Positions 51,860 to 62,770 of a DNA stretch of 64,000 nt are shown in pieces. The position numbers and the translations under genes were made by a program. Under the pieces are notes generated by a model. That model was not told the origin of the DNA. It saw only the letters and a program-made list of their open reading frames with translations, and searched no databases. How positions within the stretch are numbered: the stretch's first letter is position 1; each line of letters begins with the position of its first letter. This DNA is from Notamacropus eugenii (taxonomy: Eukaryota > Chordata > Mammalia > Diprotodontia > Macropodidae): positions 70,042,412 to 70,106,411 of the forward strand of contig NC_092879.1 of assembly GCF_028372415.1 (NCBI RefSeq), written 5' to 3'.

Positions 51860-53000
51860 ACTAGTTTTAGAGCTTTCCTATACACAACCAATGAGAGAGC
51901 ACTTGGAAACACACACATTTAAATCACTACTTGAATTAGCATTGCTTTTTTCCTAGTATGTCTCCCACAAACCCTGAGAGAGAATGATTGCTTTTTAAGT
52001 ACCAGTGTGACGTGTTTTACCTTTAAAAATCTCCTTAAGGAGTTTATGTTCCTTTGATGGATATAACATACAAAACAGATAAGTTACGATTTTGATAGTA
52101 ATGCTGAAACAGTAGTGGCCCAAAAATTTGTATATATCTTCCTCCTGTGAAATTGTTTTTCTCCTCATCAGATTTCTCTTGTCTGAGAAGTGTGTATTTT
52201 TTTTTGCTTGATATGCATGTCATCTATGTTGAAGAATAACGGTAAACATCTTAATATTTGCTTTTATTTTTCTTCTCTTACTTTTCTTCTTAGTTTTAAG
52301 TCTTCAGATCAGAAAATAATTCCTTCAATATGATTATAATCATTCCTCTGAGTTGTCTTTGTTTCATGTTGTTTAGCCCCTACTGTGAAACTTATTTAAT
52401 ATAAACAGGAGACTTTCACATGCCCCTTCCATATATAGTCAAACTGTATTAATGCTTTCTTGCCGTAAATTAAACGCACGCACACAATATACTCACAAAG
52501 CACAATTGTACCACATTTGGCTCTTTCAAAAGTATTTATCTGTTTCTCGGTGATAGCTTGTGAAGGCTTTTTTTGGAACTAGCAGTATTTTAATCAGTTA
52601 TTCCCCAATATTTAGGACTCAAACTAAATAGAACCATATTTAAACAATGTGAAATGAAACTATTGAGAATTTTTTTTAATTGTCACCATCACCTTATTAC
52701 CATTTCTGGATATGAATATGAGCTTTAGATAGTTGTGATTTTTAATACTTCTATAACTCATCTAATTGCCTCTTTGAGATTTCTAATTTTTGTCTTCACT
52801 TTAAGAAAATATTTTTGCTTCTTCAAGCCAGCTTTCATATTTACTCAAAACATGAATTCAAATCAATTTGTTCATAGGTAAGTGACAAATAAACATTTTG
52901 CCTTAAAGCATTTCTAAAACAATGCCAGATTTACTTGCATTTTTGTTAGTGGAGAATAGTCTTTAAAACAAACATACTCTTTTCCTGTAAAATCAGACTT
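51860..53000. other. Unique AT-rich intron-like sequence
   Basis: About 1.1 kb with no recognised repeat, unusual for this window. Confidence 0.5.
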
Positions 53001-53004
53001 TGCT

Positions 53005-53042
53005 TAAACACACACACACATACACACGCACACGCATGCACA
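53005..53042. repeat. (CA)n microsatellite, impure
   Basis: ACACACACACACATACACAC followed by GCACACGCATGCAC. Confidence 0.9.
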
Positions 53043-53507
53043 ATCTGATTAGGTATTTGGTGTGCAATAATCCTGATGTTACCTAATAGCTAATTAGTTT
53101 ATTTTTAAGTACCTACATATAATCAACTTTTTGGTGCTAATGCCACCTCCAATAAAGTGAAACAATGTCAGCAAATAGTAATTGAACTATGCTTTATGCT
53201 TCGTGGTGTCCCTGGGTTCTGGTCAGCTACGGTTTATTTAATTATCAGGTAAGAGGGAAGTTGGCATTAGGTGGATGGGAACCAACAAATTCATTCTAAG
53301 GCTGGAGCTGTTTTAAGAGGATAGTGGAAAACCATGGCAGGGCATGCTGCCCTTTCCTCTAGCAGCCCAGAATGGTTTGGGAACTAAAGGGGGACACTGG
53401 CTCTCCTACTGTAAGTGGCTTAGTAATAGTACACAGTCAAGTTGTCCTTATCATTATTTTTGAAAACGATCGTCCTTTTAACCCTTCATTCGTTGATAAT
53501 CTTTTTA
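53043..53507. other. Unique sequence
   Basis: Contains a TAATTAG homeodomain-type core at about 53090; otherwise nothing recognised. Confidence 0.4.
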
Positions 53508-53704
53508 GCACTAAATATTTTTCTTTTTTTATATATTAATTTTATTTATTTTTAATGTTCTACAATCACTACCATATAACTTAGATTTTTCCCCCTACCT
53601 ACCCCTACCTCTCCCCTCCCTCCCCGAGACGGCATACAATTCTATATAGGTTCTATACATACATTCCTATTAAATACATTTTCACTATGCACTAAATATT
53701 TTTC
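53508..53704 (-). repeat. 5'-truncated L1 with perfect 16-bp target duplication
   Basis: GCACTAAATATTTTTC occurs at 53508-53523 and again at 53689-53704. The 165-base insert begins with a T-run (antisense A-tail) and reads ACTACCATATAACTTAGATT, CCTACCCCTACCTCTCCCCT and CGGCATACAATTCTATATAG, the antisense 3' UTR of a marsupial L1 subfamily. Confidence 0.85.
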
Positions 53705-54038
53705 AAAGGCAAGTATTTTTTTTAAATTCCCAAAGATAATATTGGTATTGCTTAAGCTCTGGCAGGTCCTCTCAAGCTCTGAAAGGCTTTGAGTACAGGC
53801 CTGGTGATGGATTGTGTGTCTGGCATCTAAGGACCAGCCAAGTTAAGTTTGGAAAAGTTCATCACCGGAAAGTTGGCTGTGAAGAGATTTTTGTTTTCAG
53901 CCACAGCAACTCAAGAAACTTTCTACCAAGTGTTTAGGAGCTGCCATCTGAAATGGTGGAAGGCTTCTTTACAGTGATGAAACTGTGGATCTTTTAAGTA
54001 ATGATGATAATAATACTAAGTAGCATTTTTATAGTGCA
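53705..54038. other. Unique sequence
   Basis: No gene or repeat recognised. Confidence 0.4.
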
Positions 54039-54039
54039 G

Positions 54040-54232
54040 AGGAGGTCAGTAAGCTACTGCCTGGTGGCCAAATCTAGTCCTCCACCTGTTTTTATATGGC
54101 CCACAAACTGGGAATGGTTTTTACATTTTAAAATACAATAAAACTTTATTTCAAGATGTAAAAATCATTTTTAGCTCATTGGCAGTATGAAAACAGGCAC
54201 CCACCAGAAGAGGGAGAGAGTGCTGTAAATGT
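54040..54232 (+). mobile_element. hAT-Charlie (MER5A-like) remnant
   Basis: GGTGGCCAAATCTAGTCCTC and CACCTGTTTTTATATGGCCC match the '…ggccaaatccggccc…cacctgtttttgt…' block of the MER5A group; the rest is decayed. Confidence 0.6.
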
Positions 54233-54234
54233 AC

Positions 54235-54330
54235 TTCAAGGTTTCTAAAACACTTTACATGTGTTTTCTCATTTGAGCCTCATAACAGCCCTGTGAGAAG
54301 TATTTTAAGTCAGCTAGTACTTATCCTCCT
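54235..54330 (-). repeat. MIR fragment
   Basis: AAACACTTTACATGTGTTTT, CTCATTTGAGCCTCATAACA and GCCCTGTGAGAAGTA. Confidence 0.75.
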
Positions 54331-54339
54331 ATTGCTGGA

Positions 54340-55350
54340 TGTGGTGGTGCTTACTGGAACCCCTGCCTTCAAGGAACTAATAGGATACTTGGAGAGATAA
54401 AACATACACATGTGAAACTGAGAAGAGTACAAGTTGGTATTCCCAAGTAATAGTAAGCATTAATTGATATGTTTAGGAAGTAGGAGTAGGGAAGTGGTTG
54501 AGTATGTTTCCATCATGGAGGAGGTAAGACAAGATGGGCCTTGAAGGATTGATGGGATTTAGATTCGCAGCTAAGGGGCACAGCATTCTGGACTTCAAAT
54601 CTGGCCTCAGACACTTACTAGCTGTGTGACCCTGGGCAAATCACTTCATCCTGTTTGCCTCAGTTTCCTCATCTGGAAAATGAGCTGGAGAAAGAAATGG
54701 CAAACTACTACAGTATCTTTGCCAAGAAAATTCCAGTGGGGTCACAGAGAGTCAGACATGACTAGATGACAGGAAATTGCCCTGACTTGAATGAGAGGGT
54801 GTCGTAGAGTTAAGAGCTAATAGGCAAGGAGTGATGAGGTTATGGAGAATCCTCAAAGGCAGGCAGAGAAGTTTAGATTTGTTGCACTAGAAAGTGTGGA
54901 GCCACTGAAGACTTTTGAGGAAAAAGACATGATGAAAGTAGTGATTAAATAAAAGTTACCAGGGAGTGATGAGCAGGTTGAATTAGAGAAGGGGTAGGCT
55001 AGAATCAGAGAAGTCAGTCTGAAGGCTGTTTTAATCATTCTTATATGAGATGAGGGCTAGAATACTGAAAAGAGACAGATAGCCAAGGTATGCTGAAGGA
55101 AGGAAATGCAAAGAGTTTAATAATTGAGTATGAGGAAAGAAAGGCAAGAGTCAAAGATTTTTCCAAGGTTTAAGTCTTAGAAAGTGGGAAAGTGATGATG
55201 CCATTTACAGGAATGTGAGATTTGGGAGTTAGAACCAATTAAGTGGAAGAAAATTAGTTTGAGATCATGTAACATCTAAGAAGACATGGTAGGGAATGGA
55301 CTGACTGAGGTGGCAGATAGCAGATTTAAAACAGAAAATGCATGAGTAAA
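54340..55350 (-). repeat. L2 LINE, 3' UTR and ORF2 3' part
   Basis: CTGCCTTCAAGGAACTAATA (3' UTR), then after a SINE insertion: GGAGTGATGAGGTTATGGAG, GTGTGGAGCCACTGAAGACT, TCAGTCTGAAGGCTGTTTTA and GAGTCAAAGATTTTTCCAAG. All antisense. Confidence 0.8.
54570..54770 (+). repeat. MAR1-like SINE inside L2
   Basis: CAGACACTTACTAGCTGTGT, CTGTTTGCCTCAGTTTCCTC, ATGAGCTGGAGAAAGAAATG and AGAGTCAGACATGACTAGAT; the head is shortened. Confidence 0.9.
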
Positions 55351-55655
55351 TCTTGGAGAGAGAATGTGTGTGCGTGTGTGTGTGTATACATACATATTTG
55401 GTAAGCATTATTGTATTTTGGGGATGTTTTCTACCTATATGATGCCCCCAATATTTTGGGAAGAAAATTATTTACAGAATAATTTTTCAACTTTTTTCCC
55501 TAGGAAAAAAAGGGATTTTTTTTTTTGCAACTGCCATTTCAAACACCTATCCTGTATAGTACTGTAGAGGATGAAACTAAGTCCAGTGAAGGGAAATGAG
55601 AGGCCCATTCTCAGCTCCTTATCAGACTTTCAATTAGAGCAGTCCCTGACAAATA
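55351..55655. other. Unique sequence with a short TG/TA repeat
   Basis: GTGTGTGCGTGTGTGTGTGT at about 55366-55385; nothing else. Confidence 0.5.
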
Positions 55656-55659
55656 TCAT

Positions 55660-55714
55660 AGGATCCTAGAATTGTAGATTTAGAGTTGGAAAGGGTCTTA
55701 GAAATCACCTAATG
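55660..55714 (-). repeat. MIR/THER1-type SINE, left part
   Basis: TAGATTTAGAGTTGGAAAGG and GTCTTAGAAATCACCTAATG. It is split by the hAT MITE that follows, and a short remainder (CTCATTTGATAGATGAAG) resumes after it. Confidence 0.65.
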
Positions 55715-55907
55715 CAGGGGTTTCTAATCTGATTCTATGAACTTTACAAAACAATCTCTTTTGATATCTGTATTTCAGTATATTTGATTGTCCTTGATAA
55801 TCCTATTTGAGTTATTTTCTGCATTTAAAACCATTATTCTGAGAATGTATCCGTAGCACTTTAGCAAAGTGCCAGAAGAGGTCTACAGTATAAAAAAAGT
55901 CTAAAAT
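55715..55907. mobile_element. hAT-type MITE (same family as 12700-12882)
   Basis: CAGGGGTTTCTAATCTGATT on the left, TTTTGATATCTGTATTTCAG and TGATTGTCCTTGATAATCCT in the body, and AAAGTCTAAAAT on the right. It interrupts a SINE. Confidence 0.65.
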
Positions 55908-55939
55908 CAAATGCAGCTTTCTCATTTGATAGATGAAGA

Positions 55940-56245
55940 TTGTGAGCCTCAGTTTGCTCATCAGTTAAATGAGGGGGTGGACTAGATGACCACTGAGATC
56001 CCTTCTAGCCCTAGATCTTTACAACAACTTTGTGAGAAAGGTGCTATTATGATCCCTATTTTACAGATGAGGAAACTGAAGCAGGCGGGTGAAGTGACTT
56101 GCCCAGGGTCATACAGCTTATAAGTGTCTGAGGCCAGATTTGAATTCAAGTCTTCAGTGTTCTTTGCCACCAGCCTCTCATGCATACCGGGTGAAAGGTC
56201 CAATTAGATGATCCTTGAGGTCCCTTACAACTGTGATTCTATAAG
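55940..56245. repeat. Nested MIR copies (minus inside plus)
   Basis: A plus-strand MIR/THER1 core (GAGCCTCAGTTTGCTCATCA) runs to about 56015. A minus-strand copy follows (TTTTACAGATGAGGAAACTG, ACTTGCCCAGGGTCATACAG) to about 56180. A plus-strand THER1-type end then closes (TTAGATGATCCTTGAGGTCC). Confidence 0.75.
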
Positions 56246-56249
56246 TGGG

Positions 56250-57288
56250 TGATGGTGGAAAGTAGATGTTGAGTTCATGATAAAAAATGAAAAATTTTAA
56301 AGCCTTTAAAATAAGATATTGGTGCATAAGTTCGAAAGTGGGTATTATGTAGAACTTAGCCCTTTCCTTGCTACTGCTGCTTTTGACATGTTATTATTTT
56401 CTTTAAATTTTGCCTCTACATAAAGTTTCACATATAAACATTAAAAGTCATTTTTCTAGAATATACAACCTTGGGGGAAATTCAAGAAAAAGTTTTCCTA
56501 TGATCTAGAGTCAGCAATTCAATTCAGCAAATTTTTATGTACTTGCTGAATGTAGTGGCTGTACATGCCAAGTGATTGGCACATTGGCACAACTTGATCT
56601 TGTTCTTATTTTAGACCTTTGTTCACTCTCAGATATTAAGTCCCCTGGTGGTGAGTTGACTGATCCCACTTAAGTGTGTGTGTGGGTGGGAGGGGTATGG
56701 TGAGGAGGGGAGGACATGATATCTTTGCAGGGTGGCTTTTGGATATTTGAAATTATTAACTGTCTTAGTTATATGAAAAATTGCTAGTTCATGTAGAAAA
56801 CTTCCTAATTTGTTTTTCTTCTGCCCTCCTACTTCCTCTTTGTGTGTAATGGTATCACAGATAGGGAAAAAAATGCCATTCAGAGTTCATACTAGTACTT
56901 TTGCCTTAAAGCATGTAGGCTTGAGACTGACAGTCTTGAGGGGTCCCAGGGGTCATACAACCTTGGGTTTGAATACCTTAGACTCAGTAGACAGGATGAC
57001 ATTAGGGTAGCAGGTTCTGGTTCTGACCACAGCAAGCTTGATGATCTTGGGTCTTATATATTTTTGTGGTGACTGAGCTCCATGGACTTGTTGATTGTGG
57101 GTTTGAAAGTCTTAGCCTTAGAGATTGTGTTGCTGAAGGCCTCATTTCCCTCTGCTTGGGTACAGGCTTAGTGTTAGTGACCCAAATCTTCTTTAGTCCT
57201 TTCTTGTTATGCCTCTTAGGAACTTGGGGTTAACATGCTTTAGACATGCATAGCTCTGTGATATGAACTTCTTTTTAAGTTTGTTTTT
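56250..57288. other. Unique sequence
   Basis: No gene or repeat recognised beyond a short (GT)n near 56675. Confidence 0.4.
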
Positions 57289-57289
57289 G

Positions 57290-58115
57290 CTTAATTTAAT
57301 ATTTTTTTCCAATTAATATGCATTTTTCTTCCTCACCCCCCATTTGAACAAAAGGAAGGAAGAAAGGAAGGAAGGACCGACCTGAATAACAAATAAGCAT
57401 AATCAAAGAAAATTCCCTCATTGGTCATTCTGCGTTTTGAATCCACTGAGTATCATCAGTGGTTCTCTGGTATCCTGATTTGTCATCGTATTGATCAGTC
57501 TTTCAAAGACGTTTGTCTTTATACAATGTTGTCATTATAAAAATTGTTCTCTTGATTCTGTTTACTTCACTCTGTATCAGTTCATACAGATCTTCCCAGT
57601 TTTCTCTGAAAGGGTTTAGTTTATCTTTTCTTATTGTGCAGTTCATTACATTTACATACCATAATTTGTCTGGCCGTTCCTCAGAAGCTGGACACCTTAG
57701 TTTCTGGTTTTTTGCTACTATGAAAAGAGCGAGCATCTTTGTTTCCTTTGGGATATATGCCTCGTAGTGATCATTGGGTCAAAGGGTATGCACAATTTAA
57801 TGACTTTGGGGCATAGTTCCAAATTGTTTTCCAGAGTGGCTGGACCAATTCACAGCTCCCCCAACTGGGAATATGTGTGCCTGTTTTCTTACAGCCCCTC
57901 TAGCATTTGTCATTTTCACCAATCTGATGGATGTAAGTGGGTTGCTTTCTTTAATTTGTATTTTTTCTAACTACTTTTGATCTGGAGCATTTTTTCCTAT
58001 GTCTGTTGATAGCTTGGATTTCTTCCTTTAAAAACTCCCTGTTCATATCCTTGGGCCATTTATCTAGAGCAGAATGACTCTTATCCTTACAAATTTGGAT
58101 CAGTTGCTTATATAC
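57290..58115 (-). repeat. L1 LINE, 3' UTR and ORF2 3' part
   Basis: ATTTACATACCATAATTTGT, GGTATGCACAATTTAATGAC, GTGGCTGGACCAATTCACAG, CTCCCTGTTCATATCCTTGG and GGATCAGTTGCTTATATAC are antisense L1. The element is split here by a solo LTR and continues at 58959. A GGAA-rich patch lies near 57352-57376. Confidence 0.9.
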
Positions 58116-58958
58116 TGAAATAATGATATTGATTTTTAATTGATCCTATTTATAGTTCATTGATTTTGTTCTGTAATTTTCCGAGTTGTGGGTCTTTGTC
58201 TCTGAACTTTAATTCAGACATTCAACTGGCTTGTAATGAGTTAAGCTTAGATGGCCAGTTATCCTGATCATCGCTTGTGTCAAGGAAATCTCTTACTTTG
58301 AAGGAGGCAGGTGAACACCAGGAAATCTCTTCTAGGATCTTTATACCACCAAACAATCCTCCCAGGATTACTGGTTTATTAGCCAAACAAAACTGGTCCA
58401 CTATTTCTAACCTTGTAGGTGAACTCAAACAATGAACATTTCTTAGTCACAGGAGGCAAAGAGAGGATTGTTGCTAGCCCCTTATTCCCAGTTCCCAGCC
58501 AATCATATTATCCCCCATGCCTCAGCTCTGTAACCAGTTTTATTAGTTTTGCCATTCATGATGGCTTTTTTAACCAATCATAACTTGTGCCCCACCTATG
58601 AAGTCCTGTTCTTTGTTCTGTCAAGGGGCTAACTCCACCAATCTTTTTGGATCTGTAATCTTAGATTCACTTGGGGCAGCTAGACTATTCCACTTACCAT
58701 CTTTTCAGCCCTGCCATCCGGCCAGATTTTGGAAATTTGGAAATTTCCAAACCCCATGATTATGCTGGGGGATGGGGCTGAGGAAGGTGAGGACTTCCTC
58801 TGGCTATTACTCTCTATCGAAGAGAGCCATCTCCCTCATAGAGGTCTTAGCTTTGCTGAGGAAGCTGACATCCTACTTATTGGTAAAATCGCTCTTTACT
58901 AATACAGTGATCAGCTCAGAATTTTGTGCCTCAGTCTGTCTTAATTTTAACTGTTACA
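58116..58958. mobile_element. Solo LTR of an endogenous retrovirus (fossil), 843 bp
   Basis: Begins TGAAATAATG and ends TGTTACA, the TG...CA termini of retroviral LTRs. It is flanked on both sides by ATAC (58112-58115 and 58959-58962), a 4-bp target duplication typical of gammaretrovirus-like (ERV1) integration. Removing it rejoins the L1 exactly (…TTATATAC|CTTGGATATAAG…). CCAAT-type boxes occur (CCAATCATA, CCAATCATAAC). No internal retroviral region is present, so this is the single LTR left by recombination. Which strand it lies on was not settled. It is younger than the L1 that holds it. Confidence 0.85.
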
Positions 58959-59310
58959 ATACCTTGGATATAAGACCTTTATCAGAGAAACTTGCTGCAA
59001 AGATTTTCTTCCAGTTACCCATTTCCCTTCTAATTTAACAGCATTGGTCTTGTTTATACAAGTTTTAAAAAATTTTATATAATTAAATTTGTTCATTTTA
59101 TCTCCTATGATGCTCTCTGTCATAAACTCTCTATCTGTGGATCAAAAAGATAAATTCGTCCTTGCTCCTCTAATTACTGTATGATGTCACCTTTTATAAC
59201 TAAATCATGTATCCATGTAGAGTTAATCTTGATCTAGGATGTGAAATATTGTTTCAATTGGCTTCTTGATATTGTTTCAATTATCACTAGTGAATTTGAC
59301 CATCTTTGTC
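58959..59310 (-). repeat. L1 LINE, continuation after solo LTR
   Basis: GGATATAAGACCTTTATCAG, AGATTTTCTTCCAGTTACCC, TCTATCTGTGGATCAAAAAG and TAATCTTGATCTAGGATGTG are antisense ORF2. Confidence 0.85.
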
Positions 59311-59722
59311 TTGCTCCTGGAGGAACCAGCATTTGGAAGTGGGTGTTTTCTTAAAGAATTTACATTTTCCTTTTGCAAGTACTTTGATAGAAATCAGTAG
59401 GGTAAACATAGGAAGATGTTCCAAAGCCATACTGTACATATATAACCTAGTCAAGTATCTTGAGCATCTTTTGTCATTGGTCACAAGCATTTCTGTGACT
59501 AAATATAATCCAAAGCACATTCCTTACTGGCTCAGAATCTTATCGCTTTTGGCTGAAGGTTGTCATGTGTCTTATAGAACTAGGATCTTTAAAATTAACC
59601 ATAAAGATCAATATGAAATGAAATTAGAGTTTCTGAGTGTAAGAAAATTTACGTTAGAGCTGTTTACACAGACTCTGTTCCACTGGTCATGTGACCAACC
59701 TACTAGTGATGAGCTGAAAATC
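59311..59722. other. Unique sequence
   Basis: A 156-codon plus-strand frame at 59306 has no recognisable domain and runs into a SINE; not called as a gene. Confidence 0.4.
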
Positions 59723-59724
59723 AA

Positions 59725-59855
59725 AGAATATTTGAACTGTGGTGGAACTTGGAAATTGCTCAATCCATCCCCTTAATTTTACAGATGAGGAAGCTGAGGC
59801 CCAGAGAGTTAAATGCTTTGTCCAAGGTCACACAGCTGAATAAATAGTACATCAC
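59725..59855 (-). repeat. MIR/THER1-type SINE
   Basis: TTAATTTTACAGATGAGGAA, GCTGAGGCCCAGAGAGTTAA and GTCCAAGGTCACACAGCTGA. Confidence 0.85.
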
Positions 59856-59879
59856 TGTCTATTTGTTTTTTCAACTTTT

Positions 59880-60065
59880 GTACATGGCACAAAAGAAAGA
59901 GCTCCCGATTAGGAGTCAGAGGGTTCAAATTCTAGCAATATCACACTAGCTGTGTGACATTGGGTGAGTCACAACTTCTCTGGGCTTTCTTTTCCTTTTT
60001 ATAAAATGAGAGGGTTAGTTAGATGATCTCTGTGGTCCCATTCAGCTCCAAATACTTGGTCCTGT
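59880..60065 (+). repeat. MIR/THER1-type SINE
   Basis: TTAGGAGTCAGAGGGTTCAA, CTAGCTGTGTGACATTGGGT, ATAAAATGAGAGGGTTAGTT and AGATGATCTCTGTGGTCCCA. Confidence 0.85.
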
Positions 60066-60069
60066 GTTA

Positions 60070-61915
60070 TGGTCTGGCGTAGCTCTAGGTTTTGGTTTTT
60101 ATTTTATTTTATTTTTTAGTAAACAAATGTAATTACATCCTAGTTTTTATATACATATTTGTTATGGACACATGGTTATTGTTTTCAAGTAGATACTTGT
60201 TAAAGTTACCCCCAAGAAACTTATGGCATAGTTCTTGGTAGTTAGGGCCAAATAAAAGATAATATGCTAAGAAGTCCTCTGTTAGGAACTCTACAAGAAC
60301 AGATACACAGAATGAGCCTAATATTACCTGTTTTTCATCATGGTAATGGGCATGCTTTAGAAGATGGTTGGCAAGACTTGTTTCAGCTTTAGAAAAGGTG
60401 AGATTGGCTATGTTGGGATTACTTTTGCTTATCCTAGTTCACAAAACTTTTGAAATGATTGCATCTAAAATCACCAGTCTAGATGATTTAGGAGTACAAT
60501 GTGTTAAATGATGAGGTAGCTAGAGGGGGTACAGGAGCAATGAGCTATTTATTCTTGGGGAGAGAGAATAGACTAGCCCTGAAGCTTTCTATTATAGTTA
60601 TAAACTTAGTCCTTACAGTTTTGCAGTTGGATGGACATCATTTTGACAAAACATAACCTTAATGGTGTTATCTGTAGGTTGGAAGCATAATCTTACAGTA
60701 AGAGAGACAGTACACTATTCTTTTCCATAGCCAGAGAATATTCTTTTTCATTTAAAAACAATCTACTGGGTTAGGTCAGAGAACAAGTGTAGAAGATGAA
60801 ACAAGTGATCATTGTTAGTTTTTGATAGTATTTTATTTTTTAAAGCGCTAAAAGCCAGACAAAAAGTAGAAATAAATGAGTAGTGACACATCACAAAATG
60901 TTTTCAAAACTGATGGAAATATTAAAACCTTTTCCCCAATTTCCGAAATTGCTTTTGTTGAGGGGAAAAACGTTAAGGCTTGTTTTAAATTTACTTGCCA
61001 TCTTAGGTGGCCTAATAATCTGAAAGCCTTGTTTATACTGTGTCATAAGGTATCATGTAGCCTAAGTACTGCAAATCAGCAGAAGCTCATACAGTAAATT
61101 ATGGGTTAACTGGCATTTAAATTATAGAATGGAACTCTCATTTAATTGACATTTTTTTTTAAACATAGAAACACCAAGCTCAGGAAAAGATAACCTCAGA
61201 TATGACCTGAAATTCTTTGATGTACTACCTAAAAGTTAAGACAAAAGAAAAAAGCTTTCAGAAATCACCTGGAAAGATTTTAATTATTTTTCAAATGTCA
61301 TGCTATTCAGAGAGACTCTCGGAATCATGGCATTCTTGAATTCCACTTCCACTTCACTGGAAAAGTGTAAAAGCAAGGGGGAAAGTATCCTCATATTTGG
61401 CCACAAACAGTTCTCAAGGTAAAAGAAAAACCTAGCAAATTAAAATTCAGTGTATGTGTTTAAGAGAAATACAATCCCCCTTTGCTCATATAGGCATGCC
61501 ACTTATACGGTTGTCCCAACCAACTTCTTTTCACAATAACACTATTAATACATTACAATCAAGACCTTCTCTTTAGTCCTCGAGCCAGCCCCAGGAGACC
61601 AACCCAGCTTACCCCCGTTGATCAATTTGAGTCTTTGTTTTTCCCTTGTGTTATTAAATATTGCCAAGCAATGTTAGACACTTAGAAGGGCCAAGCATTC
61701 TCTAGTAGAGGCCCTATTCACCATAAAGAGGCACCAAGTTGATTATTGATTGTTTCCCCTTCTGGAACACAAGAAAGAAGAAAAAAATAATGAAGTTTTA
61801 AAAAGCTCTTAGCCCAACTTGTGCAAGTTCAAAGCCATTTCCATTGGTTGCCCAACTCCTTTAGTCTTCTGAAGAAGAGAGGTCAGGGATTTGGCTACTA
61901 GAAACCTCCTCCTCT
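60070..61915. other. Unique AT-rich intron-like sequence
   Basis: The longest stretch (1.8 kb) without a recognised repeat in the window. No exon identified. Confidence 0.5.
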
Positions 61916-61917
61916 CC

Positions 61918-62070
61918 TCCCCCTCCCTTTTTTCCCATCCTCTAGCTCTGATCATTTACCTTTCCCTTTCTACACGGTGTACTAGCACTCAGTACTTTCC
62001 TGTTGACCTGTTTCTCTAGGGAGATGGTTTTTACCTTCCTGAGCTGTGGACTAATTTTTTGTCATTTTAG
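61918..62070. repeat. Flanking direct repeat A of purine-rich array
   Basis: CTCTAGCTCTGATCATTTAC, then GTTGACCTGTTTCTCTAGGG and TTACCTTCCTGAGCTGTGGA followed by CTAATTTTTTG. Partner of 62629-62770. Confidence 0.65.
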
Positions 62071-62628
62071 AGAAAAGAGAGGGACAGGAAAGAGAAGCTT
62101 TCATTTTCTTTCTCTCTTTCTCTTAGAGAAACAAGAGGGAGGAGGAGGGGGGATGAGAGGGGAGAGGAAGAGGAAAGGAAAGGAAGGGGGAGAAGGGGAG
62201 GGAGAAACTGTTTTTCTCCAAAAACAAAGAAGGCAGAGTAAAAGAAAAAGCAAAAGAGTCTTTAAAAAGAGCAACTTGCTCTGTTTCTCTTAGAGAAAGG
62301 GAAAGTGATGTTAGAGAGAGAAAGAACAGAAAAAATATCTCTGAGAAAAGCAGATAGAAAAAAAGAGAGAAAAGAACAACTCTTTTTTCAGTCAGAGAGT
62401 GTGAAAGTTTAACTTTTCCTCTTTCTTTGAGAGGAGGAAGAATAGAAGGAAGGGAAAGAAAGAAAAGAAAAAGGAGAGTGAAGAAAAGTGAAAAAAAAGA
62501 AATTAAGAAAAGAAGAAAGAGAAACCCTATTGTTTCTGTTTTTCTACTGAGAAAAGAGGAAAAGAAAAGGAAGGAATAAAGGAAAGAAGGAAAGGAAGCG
62601 GAGCCAGGAGGGGGGAGAATCAATTTCT
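62071..62628 (+). repeat. Purine-rich array with repeated small hairpins
   Basis: About 560 bases dominated by A and G on the plus strand. It is punctuated by short pyrimidine-to-purine inverted repeats: TTTCTCTTAGAGAAA at 62117-62131, the identical 15-mer at 62284-62298, a weaker one at 62418-62438 and another at 62531-62558. It gives a spurious Phe/Leu/Ser-rich minus-strand open frame. Confidence 0.8.
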
Positions 62629-62770
62629 CTTTATCTCCTCTTCTCATCCCAGCCTCCACTACTCTGGTCATTTATCTTCTGTCTTACACATGTTCCACTT
62701 TTCTGTCACCTGTTCCTCTTTCAATATGGATTCCACCTTCCCTAGCTGTGGACAAATTTTGGTGGTTGAG
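62629..62770. repeat. Flanking direct repeat B of purine-rich array
   Basis: CCACTACTCTGGTCATTTAT, CTGTCACCTGTTCCTCTTTC and CCACCTTCCCTAGCTGTGGA followed by CAAATTTTGG, aligned in order with 61918-62070. Confidence 0.65.

Noticed and set aside
59306-59776. 156-codon plus-strand frame
   Set aside because: No domain, ends inside a MIR, and the opposite strand is also open; consistent with chance in AT-rich DNA.
62123-62671. 182-codon minus-strand frame
   Set aside because: Phe/Leu/Ser-rich translation of a purine-rich low-complexity array; no domain or codon structure.
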